From contig CAZILK010000001.1 of assembly GCA_964540135.1 (NCBI GenBank), forward strand, positions 62,001-126,000: 64,000 bases of DNA, given 5' to 3'. This stretch comes from CAZCAQ01 sp964540135. GTDB lineage: Bacteria; Patescibacteriota; WWE3; UBA101185; UBA10185. A model generated the notes under the pieces. It was not told where the DNA came from. It saw only the letters and a program-made list of their open reading frames with translations, and did no database searches. Of the stretch, positions 25,433-34,557 are shown in pieces (position 1 is the first letter of the stretch; the number at the start of each line of letters is the position of its first letter). Both the position numbers and the translations under genes were made by a program.

Positions 25433-28402
25433 ATGACAGGTCAAAATTTAGACAAAATTGTAATCACCGGCGCACGACAGCACAATCTTAAGAACATCAA
25501 TCTTGAGATACCAAAAAATAAATTTATTGTTTTTACCGGAGTCTCCGGTTCTGGTAAATCATCTCTTGCAATGGATACCATCTATGCTGAGGGACAAAGA
25601 AGATATGTTGAAAGCCTTTCAGCCTACGCCAGACAATTTCTTGGTGTTATGGACAAGCCTGAGGTTGATAAAATTGACGGGCTTTCTCCAGCAATTGCAA
25701 TTGATCAGAAAACTACCTCAAAAAATCCAAGGTCGACAGTTGGTACAATCACCGAAATATATGATTTTTTAAGACTACTTTACGCAAGAGTTGGCCATCC
25801 TATGTGTCCGAAATGTGGAAGGGAGATTGTAAGACAAAGCTCTTCACAAATAGCTGAAGCAATTTTAAATGCAGTTAAGCTTGATCCTGAGTTTAAAACA
25901 GAAAGAGGCGTTAGATTTTTTATCCTTTCACCGATTGTAAAAGACAGAAAAGGCGAGTATTCCAGTCTTTTTGATAACCTAAAGAAACAAGGAATAGTGA
26001 GAGCTAGAGTTGACGGGGAAATCAAGAATTTAAATGATAGCTTTGCGCTGATTAAAACAAACAAGCATTCCATAGATGCTGTTGTTGGAAGACTTATTGT
26101 TTCTAAAAAATCACTTAAAACTCCCGAAAATGAAAAAGATACTTACTCTAAGATTTTCCAATCAGTTGAAACATCTCTCCTTCTTGGCGAGGGTAACGTA
26201 ATTTTTACACAAGTACATGACACAGAGTTTGAATTCTCAGATACCCCGCGTGATACAACCGATCATTTGTATTCAGAAAAACTAGCTTGTCCTGTTTGTA
26301 ATATCTCAATACCGGAAATAGAACCAAGAACATTTTCATTTAATTCGCCACACGGAGCATGTCCTGCATGTGATGGACTTGGGACTCAGCTTAGTATTGA
26401 TGAAGACTCGTTGTATAATCCAAAGCTTTCAATTGTTGAGGGAGGCTTTTTCCCTTGGACATCAATTTTTGATAATGAGAGCTGGACTGCGAAAGTAGTA
26501 ACATCTGTTGCCAAAGAGTACGGCATATCCTTAACAAAACCAATTGGAGAGCTTACTAAAGCGCAGTTAAAAATACTTCTTGAGGGAGTACCAGAGGGTC
26601 AGAAGTTTAGAGTAGCTTACGCAACATCCGAGGGTAGGGAAAACACATACTTTGCAAAGTTTGAAGGGTTAATGCCAAACCTGTTAAGACGCTATAAAGA
26701 AACAAAGTCTGATTTTATACGGCGGGAAGTTGAGAAATACATGTTCACTAAAAGCTGTCCGGAGTGTCACCGTGCAAGACTTAAAAAAGAGTCATTAGCT
26801 GTCTTAGTTGATGGAAAAAATATCTTTGAAATAACTGAGATGGCAATTGATGAGTTTGGCATTTGGTTCCAAAGTTTAAACGATAAGTTTTCGGAAAAAG
26901 AACAAACAATAGCAGAAACTATCCAAAAAGAAATTATGTATCGTGTAAAGTTTCTTCTTGATGTTGGCTTGAGCTACCTAACTCTGAGTCGTGCATCAGG
27001 TCATTTGTCTGGTGGAGAGGCTCAAAGAATAAGGCTTGCGTCTCAAATTGGCTCAGGGCTATCAGGCGTTTTATATGTATTAGATGAACCGTCAATTGGA
27101 CTTCATCAACGTGATCAAAGCAAGCTTATCCAAACACTTAAGCACCTAAGAGATATCGGCAACACTGTCCTTGTTGTTGAACACGATGAAGAAACTATGC
27201 TTGAAAGTGACTACATTGTTGATTTTGGACCCGGCGCTGGTGAAAAGGGTGGCGAGGTTATTGCAGCTGGAACACCGCTTGAGATTCTTAATGATCCAAA
27301 ATCTGTAACAGGGGTGTATCTTTCCGGTAAGAAAAAGGTTGGTAAAACTTTGGCTCAATTAAAATCTCATGAACTTGATTTTGATAAAAATCAATTACAA
27401 GTTAGTGGAAAATACATAAGCCTAACAGGAGCTAAAGGTAGAAACCTTAAAAATGTAAATGTCGATATACCACTTGGCAAGTTTGTGTGTATAACAGGGG
27501 TTTCTGGGTCTGGCAAATCAACACTTATAATGGACACTCTTCATAGAGCACTGAGGCATGAGTTCAATTTAAAAAATGATGAGAAACCAGAACCATTTAA
27601 AACCTTAACCGGTGTTGAAAATATTCACAATGTAATTGCCATTGACCAATCGCCGATCGGAAGAACTCCAAAATCAAACCCAGCAACTTATACAAAAACT
27701 TTTGATTATATTCGTGAACTATATTCAAAGACCGAAGAAGCAAGGATTAGAGGTTACAACCAAGGAAGGTTTAGTTTTAATGTAAAGGGAGGTAGATGCG
27801 AGGCATGTCTTGGCGAGGGGCAATTAAAGATTGAAATGCAGTTCATGCCTGATGTATATGTAAACTGTGAGGTGTGTGGAGGTAAAAGATATAACAGAGA
27901 AGCGCTAGAAATATACTATAAAGGGAAGAATATAAGTGATGTTTTAGATATGACAATTGAGAACGCTCTTGAATTTTTTGCACCAATCCCGCCAATAAGA
28001 AGAAAGCTAGAAACACTATATGATGTAGGTCTTGGCTATATGCGACTTGGCCAGCCTGCCCCGACAATGTCAGGTGGAGAGGCTCAAAGGGTAAAGCTTG
28101 CACACGAACTCTCAAAAAGACCAATTGGCAGCACGCTTTATATTCTAGATGAACCGACAACCGGTCTTCATTTCGTTGATCTTGAAAGATTAATCGCAAT
28201 TATTAAAAGACTATCGTCAAAAGGGCATTCAGTTTTAGTTATTGAGCATAACCTTGATGTTATAAGAAATAGCGAATGGGTTATTGACCTTGGCCCCGAA
28301 GGCGGTTCCAACGGTGGGAAGCTACTTTTCTCAGGTCCTTTAAATGAGTTATTAAAACTAGAAGAATCGTACACGGCACAAGCGCTACGAAAAATGCAAT
28401 GA
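25433..28402 (+). CDS. uvrA: UvrABC system protein A
   Basis: This 989-residue ABC-type ATPase recognises DNA damage with UvrB. The first half has GVSGSGKSSLAMDTIYAEGQRRYVESLSAY (Walker A near 36), a CPKC zinc site near 122 and the signature HLSGGEAQRIRLASQ. The second half has GVSGSGKSTLIMDTL (Walker A), the CEAC...CEVC zinc finger and TMSGGEAQRVKLAHELSK. Insertion domains and length are normal. Its last 122 nt overlap, antisense, the 3' end of the transglutaminase-like gene. The candidate LexA site and TATAAT lie directly upstream. Confidence 0.97.
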   Translation: MTGQNLDKIVITGARQHNLKNINLEIPKNKFIVFTGVSGSGKSSLAMDTIYAEGQRRYVESLSAYARQFLGVMDKPEVDKIDGLSPAIAIDQKTTSKNPRSTVGTITEIYDFLRLLYARVGHPMCPKCGREIVRQSSSQIAEAILNAVKLDPEFKTERGVRFFILSPIVKDRKGEYSSLFDNLKKQGIVRARVDGEIKNLNDSFALIKTNKHSIDAVVGRLIVSKKSLKTPENEKDTYSKIFQSVETSLLLGEGNVIFTQVHDTEFEFSDTPRDTTDHLYSEKLACPVCNISIPEIEPRTFSFNSPHGACPACDGLGTQLSIDEDSLYNPKLSIVEGGFFPWTSIFDNESWTAKVVTSVAKEYGISLTKPIGELTKAQLKILLEGVPEGQKFRVAYATSEGRENTYFAKFEGLMPNLLRRYKETKSDFIRREVEKYMFTKSCPECHRARLKKESLAVLVDGKNIFEITEMAIDEFGIWFQSLNDKFSEKEQTIAETIQKEIMYRVKFLLDVGLSYLTLSRASGHLSGGEAQRIRLASQIGSGLSGVLYVLDEPSIGLHQRDQSKLIQTLKHLRDIGNTVLVVEHDEETMLESDYIVDFGPGAGEKGGEVIAAGTPLEILNDPKSVTGVYLSGKKKVGKTLAQLKSHELDFDKNQLQVSGKYISLTGAKGRNLKNVNVDIPLGKFVCITGVSGSGKSTLIMDTLHRALRHEFNLKNDEKPEPFKTLTGVENIHNVIAIDQSPIGRTPKSNPATYTKTFDYIRELYSKTEEARIRGYNQGRFSFNVKGGRCEACLGEGQLKIEMQFMPDVYVNCEVCGGKRYNREALEIYYKGKNISDVLDMTIENALEFFAPIPPIRRKLETLYDVGLGYMRLGQPAPTMSGGEAQRVKLAHELSKRPIGSTLYILDEPTTGLHFVDLERLIAIIKRLSSKGHSVLVIEHNLDVIRNSEWVIDLGPEGGSNGGKLLFSGPLNELLKLEESYTAQALRKMQ

Positions 28403-30152
28403 TGTAAAACAGTAAACTATCTTTGAAATCGCCAACAAGATACATGTTTGATTCTTTGTTTAAAACAATATAATTACTCCCAGCAAGTAAATCGTCTTTT
28501 TTAACATAGAGTTTATGAGTTGCAAAAGGCGGGAGTTCTTTGCCATTGATAAAAACAGTACCTGGTCCGTTATTTGAGAAATAATATGCTTGCTGTTTAG
28601 TTAAAAGCTTTAACGGGTTTGTTAGGAGAGTTGGGTACTTATAAACTCTGCTCCTTTGAACAACAGGAGTATCGTTTAGTGAAAAAGCCACTTCAACTTG
28701 TTTTTCAGCCCCTGTTATTTTATATGCCCCCGCAGGAAGTGGAAAAATAGAATCCATTCCTTTGCGTGCAAAAGCGAAGTGATTGGTATCAAGTCTGGTG
28801 AAATAATCCAGTCCTGATGTTGTCCCCCAAGTAGGGTCAACAGCTATCCAGCCAAATGCTGGATCGTAGAACTCCGGCCAAGCGTGGAGGACATCTCCTG
28901 ATTTAAAACCAATTGAAATTGGCTTATTTTCCCCGTCCCCTGCGTAAGCGTAACCGTTAAGCTCTCTTGCAGGTATGCCCATGGCTCTTGCGATTGCGAT
29001 AAATGAGTCTGTAAACTCCATGCATGCCCAACTACTATCTTTTTGAGTTAAAGCTTTTAAGGCTCCGTTTCTATCTATATAGTCTTTTAAAACAAGATTG
29101 AAGTCATAATGTAAGTTCTGAACAACATAATCATATGCTTTTTGTGCATTCTCACTTACTGTTTTATCGGGGTTTTTAAGCTTTGCTGCAATGTCTTTTA
29201 TCTTTTGGTTATCCGCTTCCCAGTAAGTATCAGGTTTTGTGTAATCTCTGATATAGCTTTTTGGAATCTTGCTAAATTTTCCGCCAAAAGATGGGATGAT
29301 TTGTTTCCCAAATATTTCTGCTGTCCCGTTTGCTGAGATGCTAAGGGTTTTTTTTGCACCAACTTTGTATGTTGCCATGTAGTTGCCGTCCTGATCAATT
29401 TCTACATTTTCAGGTTTTGGGGACAAACTTTTGTATAAAACCGTTTGTTGTTTAACGATATGAGGAGGTAAAGCTATCTGCATAGATTTTGTGAAGACTG
29501 AAGTATTTTTTAATATGTAATCAAGTTTAAAATTTAACAGCTGTTTGTTACCAAACGCGCCATCGACCCCAATGTTGTTAAGTAAAACTTTATTAAAATA
29601 GTACGTGATAAACTTATCATCTTCTTCTTTTGATAGAGGTGTGGGAGACAGATAAATAACAGGGCCTAGTTCTCTTGGTACGACCAGCTTTATGTTATAG
29701 TCATCAACATTATCTAAGTTTTGAATCTTTGGAATATTTATATTCCAAACATCTCCAACTTTACTCACAACGTCGGTTGTATTGTATGTGACTGTAAAAT
29801 CTTTTGATTTGTATTGCCCAATCGCGTAATCGGAGAATGAAGCTTTTATTGTTGTTGTGTTATCTTTATTCTCAACTTCAATCTCAGTACCTTTAGAGTC
29901 ACCAAGTAGCTTTACATCAAAAACTCTCATCTGCCTTATTATTAGTGAGTAATGAGTGGCAATTACGTCTTTTTGTTTGTTGGTAATTTTAATTGTTTGC
30001 GTGACTTTTGTTGTACCAAGTGGATTTATCTCATAAGTAGTATCATATCCCGTGCTAAATTCGTCTGATGCATAGACGGCTGTCCCACGTGTGTGGGCTG
30101 AGAGAATTACGATGAACAGACATACGACTAATTTTAACTGTGGCCTTGGCAT
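28281..30152 (-). CDS. Exported transglutaminase-like membrane protein
   Basis: This 623-residue protein has a signal peptide (LKLVVCLFIVILSAHTRGTAVYA), a long beta-rich outer region (about 30-330), a transglutaminase-like core and a C-terminal membrane helix (about 581-600, FYIIAFFVALVPCTILLVLI) with a short basic tail. The core has the catalytic Cys in SSWACMEFTDSFIAIARAMGIPAR, His in HAWPEFYDP and Asp in WIAVDPTWG. Such proteins act outside the membrane as amidases, peptidases or cross-linkers; the substrate is unknown. The ATG lies 4 nt after a TATAAA on the minus strand. Its last 40 codons lie antisense to uvrA. Confidence 0.85.
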   Translation of the reverse strand: MPRPQLKLVVCLFIVILSAHTRGTAVYASDEFSTGYDTTYEINPLGTTKVTQTIKITNKQKDVIATHYSLIIRQMRVFDVKLLGDSKGTEIEVENKDNTTTIKASFSDYAIGQYKSKDFTVTYNTTDVVSKVGDVWNINIPKIQNLDNVDDYNIKLVVPRELGPVIYLSPTPLSKEEDDKFITYYFNKVLLNNIGVDGAFGNKQLLNFKLDYILKNTSVFTKSMQIALPPHIVKQQTVLYKSLSPKPENVEIDQDGNYMATYKVGAKKTLSISANGTAEIFGKQIIPSFGGKFSKIPKSYIRDYTKPDTYWEADNQKIKDIAAKLKNPDKTVSENAQKAYDYVVQNLHYDFNLVLKDYIDRNGALKALTQKDSSWACMEFTDSFIAIARAMGIPARELNGYAYAGDGENKPISIGFKSGDVLHAWPEFYDPAFGWIAVDPTWGTTSGLDYFTRLDTNHFAFARKGMDSIFPLPAGAYKITGAEKQVEVAFSLNDTPVVQRSRVYKYPTLLTNPLKLLTKQQAYYFSNNGPGTVFINGKELPPFATHKLYVKKDDLLAGSNYIVLNKESNMYLVGDFKDSLLFYIIAFFVALVPCTILLVLITHLKDLRKVASHRWNRLRGQGQ

Positions 30153-30190
30153 ACTTTTTATAAGTTTACCATTTAATAGTAGAATGGGGT

Positions 30191-31534
30191 GTGGAGTTAC
30201 TACAAAAGGTAAAAAATCTACCGGCAGTACCCGGTGTTTATAAATTCAAGAATTCTCTTGGTGAGATCATCTATGTTGGCAAGGCAAAATCTTTAAAGCA
30301 TAGAGTAAAGTCATACTTTGCGTTTAATTTAAACCGCGATACCAAGACCTTTCAGCTTGTTGAAAATATAGCTGATCTTGAGTTTATTGAGGTCATGTCT
30401 GAGTTTGAAGCCCTGGTGCTTGAGGCTGCTTTAATTAAAAAATACAACCCTAAATACAACATTTTGCTAAAGGATGATAAATCTCTTCTGTATATAGTCA
30501 TTTCTAGCAGTTCACATGAGATAGAGGGTAAAACTGTAAAAATACCTAAAATACTACTTATGCGTGAAAGAGATCTCAATAAACAAGATTTCTATGCAGG
30601 CCCATTTATCAACGCTGAAGCTGCTAAAACAGTTTACAAAGCAATTAGAAGGCTTATTCCATTTAGAGATTGTTCTGAGTCTAAATATGAAAGATACAAA
30701 AATTTAAAGAGACCGTGTCTGTATGGCTTTATAGGTCTTTGTCCGGCACCGTGTGTTTTTTTTGATTTAAAAGCTTATAAAGTCTCAATCGGTAAGATTA
30801 AAAAGATATTAAATGGGGAAACAAGCAGTGTTATTGGGGATATAACAAGACAGATGGATAGACTTGCAAGAGAGAGTAGGTTTGAGGAAGCTGCGGTTCA
30901 AAGAGACTTACTTCGGAAGTTTGACCAGACAAGGACTAGGTTTAAAATCGCACAAGTGTATGTCGATAACCCATACCTTGTTGAGGATCTCATGCTTAGC
31001 TCTTTAATCTCCCTTAAGAAAAGTATCCCGCTGCTCAAAGATCTACCAAGAATCATAGAATGTTACGATATTTCAAATCTTTCAGGTAAAGAGGCTGTTG
31101 GTTCGCTAGTTACTGCTGTAAACGGCAGGCTTGATAAAAGCAGATATAAGAAGTTTAAGATTAAGCTGAAAGAATCACCCGATGACTTTTTTATGCTCTC
31201 AGAAGTTCTCACAAGAAGGCTTAAAAGAGGGCTTGAAAGTAAGTCTGTATCATGGGAATTACCAGACCTTCTTGTGATTGATGGCGGTAAAGGACAGGTA
31301 TCATCTGTACTTTCTGTACTAGACGGTCTTAAAGTTACCATTCCAGTTATAGGACTTGCTAAAAAGCAAGAGACAATAGTGTATGTGGCAGGAGGCGAAT
31401 TTCACGAACTCGTTCTTGCAAGAACCGATGAAGGTTTAAAACTGTTACAAAGACTTAGAGACGAAGCTCATAGATTCGCCCAAGCCTACCACCACAAGCT
31501 TAGGCTACAAAAAATAGAAGAAGAGACTAAATAA
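30191..31534 (+). CDS. uvrC: UvrC, short form lacking the helix-hairpin-helix domain
   Basis: This 447-residue protein makes the dual incisions of excision repair. The GIY-YIG domain is VPGVYKFKNSLGEIIYVGKAKSLKHRV (about 12-38). A UVR motif is seen near 218-240 (RQMDRLARESRFEEAAVQRDLLRKF). The RNase H-like half has IIECYDISNLSGKEAVGSLV and LPDLLVIDGGKGQV, ending RDEAHRFAQAYHHKLRLQK. Full-length UvrC is about 600 residues and continues with two helix-hairpin-helix motifs (IPGIG); these are absent. GTG 30191 is the start, 5 nt after TAGAAT. No LexA-type site is seen, unlike uvrA and uvrB. Confidence 0.94.
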   Translation: MELLQKVKNLPAVPGVYKFKNSLGEIIYVGKAKSLKHRVKSYFAFNLNRDTKTFQLVENIADLEFIEVMSEFEALVLEAALIKKYNPKYNILLKDDKSLLYIVISSSSHEIEGKTVKIPKILLMRERDLNKQDFYAGPFINAEAAKTVYKAIRRLIPFRDCSESKYERYKNLKRPCLYGFIGLCPAPCVFFDLKAYKVSIGKIKKILNGETSSVIGDITRQMDRLARESRFEEAAVQRDLLRKFDQTRTRFKIAQVYVDNPYLVEDLMLSSLISLKKSIPLLKDLPRIIECYDISNLSGKEAVGSLVTAVNGRLDKSRYKKFKIKLKESPDDFFMLSEVLTRRLKRGLESKSVSWELPDLLVIDGGKGQVSSVLSVLDGLKVTIPVIGLAKKQETIVYVAGGEFHELVLARTDEGLKLLQRLRDEAHRFAQAYHHKLRLQKIEEETK

Positions 31535-31549
31535 ATGTATACTTTATAG

Positions 31550-31969
31550 GTGAAAAGATTTATTAGAGCCTTTGGTTTCACTTTTGTTGCTTTTTCGTTT
31601 ACATCTACCTTAACGTCAGCTTTTTATTATTCTGGTGACAAGTTTTATGGGGTTTTACTGGTGCTTTTGGGCTTGGGGCTGCTAAATGTGTTTCTGCCCA
31701 TGATCGCGAATCTCTTAGGCCTTCCGTCCAGAGGCTTTTTGTCATTGTTATTAAATTCTGGGATTACTTTTGTGATGCTTTATTTACTTAAAGTCTTTTT
31801 ACCGCAGTTTGATGTTGGTATAGGAAAGACACCTGAGTTGCTTATTTTTGGCTTTATGATACCATCGTTTAGCCTTTCAGAAATGTGGGCTTTAGTTGTT
31901 TCTTCTGCCGTGTTAACCTTTATTTATAAAACTTTAATTTGGTTAGGAGCAGTTAAAGAAAAAAAATGA
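31550..31969 (+). CDS. Four-helix membrane protein, phage-holin superfamily IV type
   Basis: This 139-residue protein has four predicted membrane segments (about 6-25, 32-56, 62-82, 100-130) and matches the small membrane proteins often named phage holin family 4 (PF04020-like: GLLNVFLPMIANLLGLPSRG is typical). These are widespread chromosomal proteins, not evidence of a prophage. GTG 31550 is 7 nt after TATACT. It overlaps secG by 4 nt (ATGA), so it shares the operon running into the division genes. Confidence 0.8.
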   Translation: MKRFIRAFGFTFVAFSFTSTLTSAFYYSGDKFYGVLLVLLGLGLLNVFLPMIANLLGLPSRGFLSLLLNSGITFVMLYLLKVFLPQFDVGIGKTPELLIFGFMIPSFSLSEMWALVVSSAVLTFIYKTLIWLGAVKEKK

Positions 31970-32181
31970 AAGTCTTTTTAATATTACAAATAATCTTTAG
32001 TTTATTTGTTATATTCCTGACATTGATTCAATCAAAAGGTGTTGGTCTATCTAGTATGGTTAGTGGTTCAATTGGCTATTACAGATCAAGGCGTGGCATA
32101 GAAAAGGTAGTTTTTGCTCTAACCATAGCAAGTGTGATTCTCTTTTCCCTCACGTCTCTTCTTTTGATTATTAAAAACTAA
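31966..32181 (+). CDS. secG: Preprotein translocase subunit SecG
   Basis: This 71-residue protein has two membrane helices (about 2-20 and 49-69) joined by KGVGLSSMVSG, the typical SecG loop. SecG is the small SecYEG subunit that aids protein export. The start overlaps the upstream gene by 4 nt, and the MurA-like gene starts 3 nt after its stop. Confidence 0.88.
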   Translation: MKVFLILQIIFSLFVIFLTLIQSKGVGLSSMVSGSIGYYRSRRGIEKVVFALTIASVILFSLTSLLLIIKN

Positions 32182-32184
32182 CTT

Positions 32185-33483
32185 ATGAAAATTGCGAAAA
32201 TTAAAGGCGAAGTCCCTTTGATAGGGGATGTCAAAGTATCCGGTGCAAGTGATTCTGCAGTGGCGTTAATTTTTGCTTCAATGTTTTTCTCAGAGCCTAT
32301 TGTTCTTGAGAATGTCCCTGAAACTTTATACATTAAAAGGTGTCTTGAGATTGTTACAACTCTTGGAGGCTCGTATACAAAAGTTGCCCCAGGGAGATTT
32401 TTAATAAACTGTTCGGGCCTTTCTTCCTTCGAAGTTCCGTTTAATGAGGGTAAAGCTCTTCACATGATTTTTTATACAGCAGGCCCTCTTCTTTATAGAT
32501 TCGGTAAAGCTATAATTCCCAAACCGTTGAATTTTACCAAAAAACAGATTGAGGAATACAAACAAATTTGGGAATCAATTGGTGTTGAGGTATTTGAAGA
32601 CGATAGGTTTCTAGTACTAAGAAGCGGAGAACTCGGGCCGTGTGTGATAAAAATAGCTGAAAAGAATTATACTCAAACAGTTTTTTCAATCCTTTCAAGT
32701 ATTTTTCTAAGTGGTGAAACTGTGATTTTTTCACCTTCTCAAAAGTATGAGGTGCACGATGTTATCAAGTTTTTTAATGAGCAAGATCCTCTTATAACAA
32801 CAGATGAAAACGGTAGCTTGAAGATTAAAGGTAAAAGTACCTTTAAAGGGATTACTTTTCAGATACAACCAAGCACAACAGAAGCAGTTTTTTTTGCCAC
32901 CGCCTCTATATTAACTAAAGGCAACATTACAATTAAAAATCTAGAACGCGAGCCTTTTTTATCATTTCTAAACGTTTTATCTAAAATAGGCTGTGGTTTT
33001 GAATTTTCAAGTAACGATTTAAAAGTTTGGTCAGCTGGGGAACGCAAGTTGGCTCCTGTAGATATTTCAACATCTCCAGCCCCAGGCTTTTTAAATGCAT
33101 GGCATGGATTTGTTTTACCTATTTTCTCACTCATCGATGGTACAAGTACAATTTTGCTTAATGATTTTGATTGTACTTTTGAGTATGCCACCGAGTTAAA
33201 AAGAATAGGTGTAAACGCAAAATTAGTAACAAATGCGCTAGACACCGATATCAATACCAATCAGGTTAAGTTTGAGGTCACAGGTAAGACTCCGCTTATT
33301 GGTACCAAAGTATCAGTTCCCGATGTGTATAGTTCGGGGTTTTTGTTATGTACTTGTCTTGGTGCTTCTGGAGTTAGTGAAGTTTACGGTCTGGAAAAAA
33401 TTGAATTTAAATACGATAATATCTTTGAGAAGTTATCAAATTTAGGAGCAGAACTTGAACTGGTAGAAGAACATGACAACTGA
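32185..33483 (+). CDS. MurA-like protein lacking the catalytic residues
   Basis: This 432-residue protein has the overall shape of UDP-GlcNAc enolpyruvyl transferase (two-domain EPSP-synthase fold; LENVPETLYIKRCLEIVTTLGG and YTAGPLLYRFGKA align with MurA). The active-site positions known from E. coli MurA are replaced: GAKN (Lys22-Asn23) is GASD, the Cys115 loop GGCxIGxRP is IIPKPLNFT, Asp305 in FPTDMQ is FLNAWHG, Arg371 in LRAS is VYSS and Arg397 in DRGYE is EFKYD. It is probably a pseudoenzyme or has a new role. It sits in the division operon directly before mraY, overlapping it by 11 nt. A true MurA, if any, must be elsewhere. Confidence 0.75.
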   Translation: MKIAKIKGEVPLIGDVKVSGASDSAVALIFASMFFSEPIVLENVPETLYIKRCLEIVTTLGGSYTKVAPGRFLINCSGLSSFEVPFNEGKALHMIFYTAGPLLYRFGKAIIPKPLNFTKKQIEEYKQIWESIGVEVFEDDRFLVLRSGELGPCVIKIAEKNYTQTVFSILSSIFLSGETVIFSPSQKYEVHDVIKFFNEQDPLITTDENGSLKIKGKSTFKGITFQIQPSTTEAVFFATASILTKGNITIKNLEREPFLSFLNVLSKIGCGFEFSSNDLKVWSAGERKLAPVDISTSPAPGFLNAWHGFVLPIFSLIDGTSTILLNDFDCTFEYATELKRIGVNAKLVTNALDTDINTNQVKFEVTGKTPLIGTKVSVPDVYSSGFLLCTCLGASGVSEVYGLEKIEFKYDNIFEKLSNLGAELELVEEHDN

Positions 33484-34549
33484 TCTATTATTTTTATTCT
33501 CGGCGATGTTTGTATCGTTTGCACTGTACCCTTTTTGGATAAGCTTTGTGTATAAATTCAAAATGGGTGAGGGAATAAGAACTGAGGGTCCCGAAAGTCA
33601 TTTTGTTAAAGCAGGTACACCGAGTATGGGCGGATTTGTTTTTATCCTCACAATTGCGTTAATTACAATGCTTTTTAATCGAAATCGAGATCAGACATTA
33701 TTTCCTGTACTTATTGCATGCATGGCAGGGTTTTTAGGGCTTCTTGAAGATTTTGTAAAAGTATATAAAGTATCAGGCCTTAGAGAACTGTTTAGTGTAG
33801 GTCTTAACCTAAAGTTAAATGTCCAAAGTAAGCTTCTCTCAGTACTTTCTGTACCATTCAGTCTTTTTGTAAAAGCATGTGATATTGTCGGTAGCTCATC
33901 AGGGAGAGGTATTAAAACCTATCAAAAGTTGATGGTTCAGATTGCAATTGCTGGATTCGTATCATATTGGACTTACGTTAAGCTTGGCTGGGATTATATC
34001 TGGCTACCACTTGTTGGAAATATTCAAGTTGGAATATTTTACCCAGTAATTATCTTCTTTATGTTTATGGCTGTTTTAAATTTCGTTGCGTTTACCGATG
34101 GGCTTGATGGGCTTGCCGGTGGACTTGGAATAATAAGTCTTATTGGCTACTGGGCAATAGCAGCTTCTCTTGGCTATAACTCTCTTGCTTCTTACTGTGC
34201 AACTTTTATTGGTGCAATGCTACCGTTTTTATATTTCAATATTAACCCTGCGCGTATTTTCATGGGAGATGTAGGATCACATGTACTCGGTGCAACACTT
34301 GCCCTTCTCGCTGTTATTATGCACAGAGAAGTTGCTATGTTTCTGCTTCTTGCTGTTTTTCTAATCGATGGTGCTTCAAGCCCTCTCCAACAATTTTCAG
34401 TCAAACTTACTCGTAAAAGAATACTTCTTATGGCACCACTTCACCACCATCTAGAACTGGCCGGCTGGCCTGAAACCAAGGTTACAATGCGTTTTTGGTT
34501 ATTTGGAGCTTTCTTTTGTTGTGCCGGTGTGTTTGTTGCGTTGCTTTGA
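33473..34549 (+). CDS. mraY: Phospho-N-acetylmuramoyl-pentapeptide transferase
   Basis: This 358-residue membrane enzyme makes lipid I from UDP-MurNAc-pentapeptide and undecaprenyl phosphate. About ten helices are seen. Motifs: TPSMGGFVFI (near 43), NFVAFTDGLDGLAGG (near 204-218), GDVGSHVLG and APLHHHLELAGWPETKVTMRFW. The first aspartate pair, usually DDYxK, reads EDFVK (near 95), so its first Asp is Glu. Between the third and fourth conserved regions there is a loop of about 50 residues (SVGLNLKLNVQSKLL...). The start overlaps the MurA-like gene by 11 nt. Confidence 0.94.
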   Translation: MTTDLLFLFSAMFVSFALYPFWISFVYKFKMGEGIRTEGPESHFVKAGTPSMGGFVFILTIALITMLFNRNRDQTLFPVLIACMAGFLGLLEDFVKVYKVSGLRELFSVGLNLKLNVQSKLLSVLSVPFSLFVKACDIVGSSSGRGIKTYQKLMVQIAIAGFVSYWTYVKLGWDYIWLPLVGNIQVGIFYPVIIFFMFMAVLNFVAFTDGLDGLAGGLGIISLIGYWAIAASLGYNSLASYCATFIGAMLPFLYFNINPARIFMGDVGSHVLGATLALLAVIMHREVAMFLLLAVFLIDGASSPLQQFSVKLTRKRILLMAPLHHHLELAGWPETKVTMRFWLFGAFFCCAGVFVALL

Positions 34550-34557
34550 TTTAGTAT

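Noticed and set aside
31550..31969. Holin-like gene as a sign of a prophage
   Set aside because: The family is widespread as an ordinary chromosomal membrane protein, and no phage genes, integrase or attachment sites are nearby.
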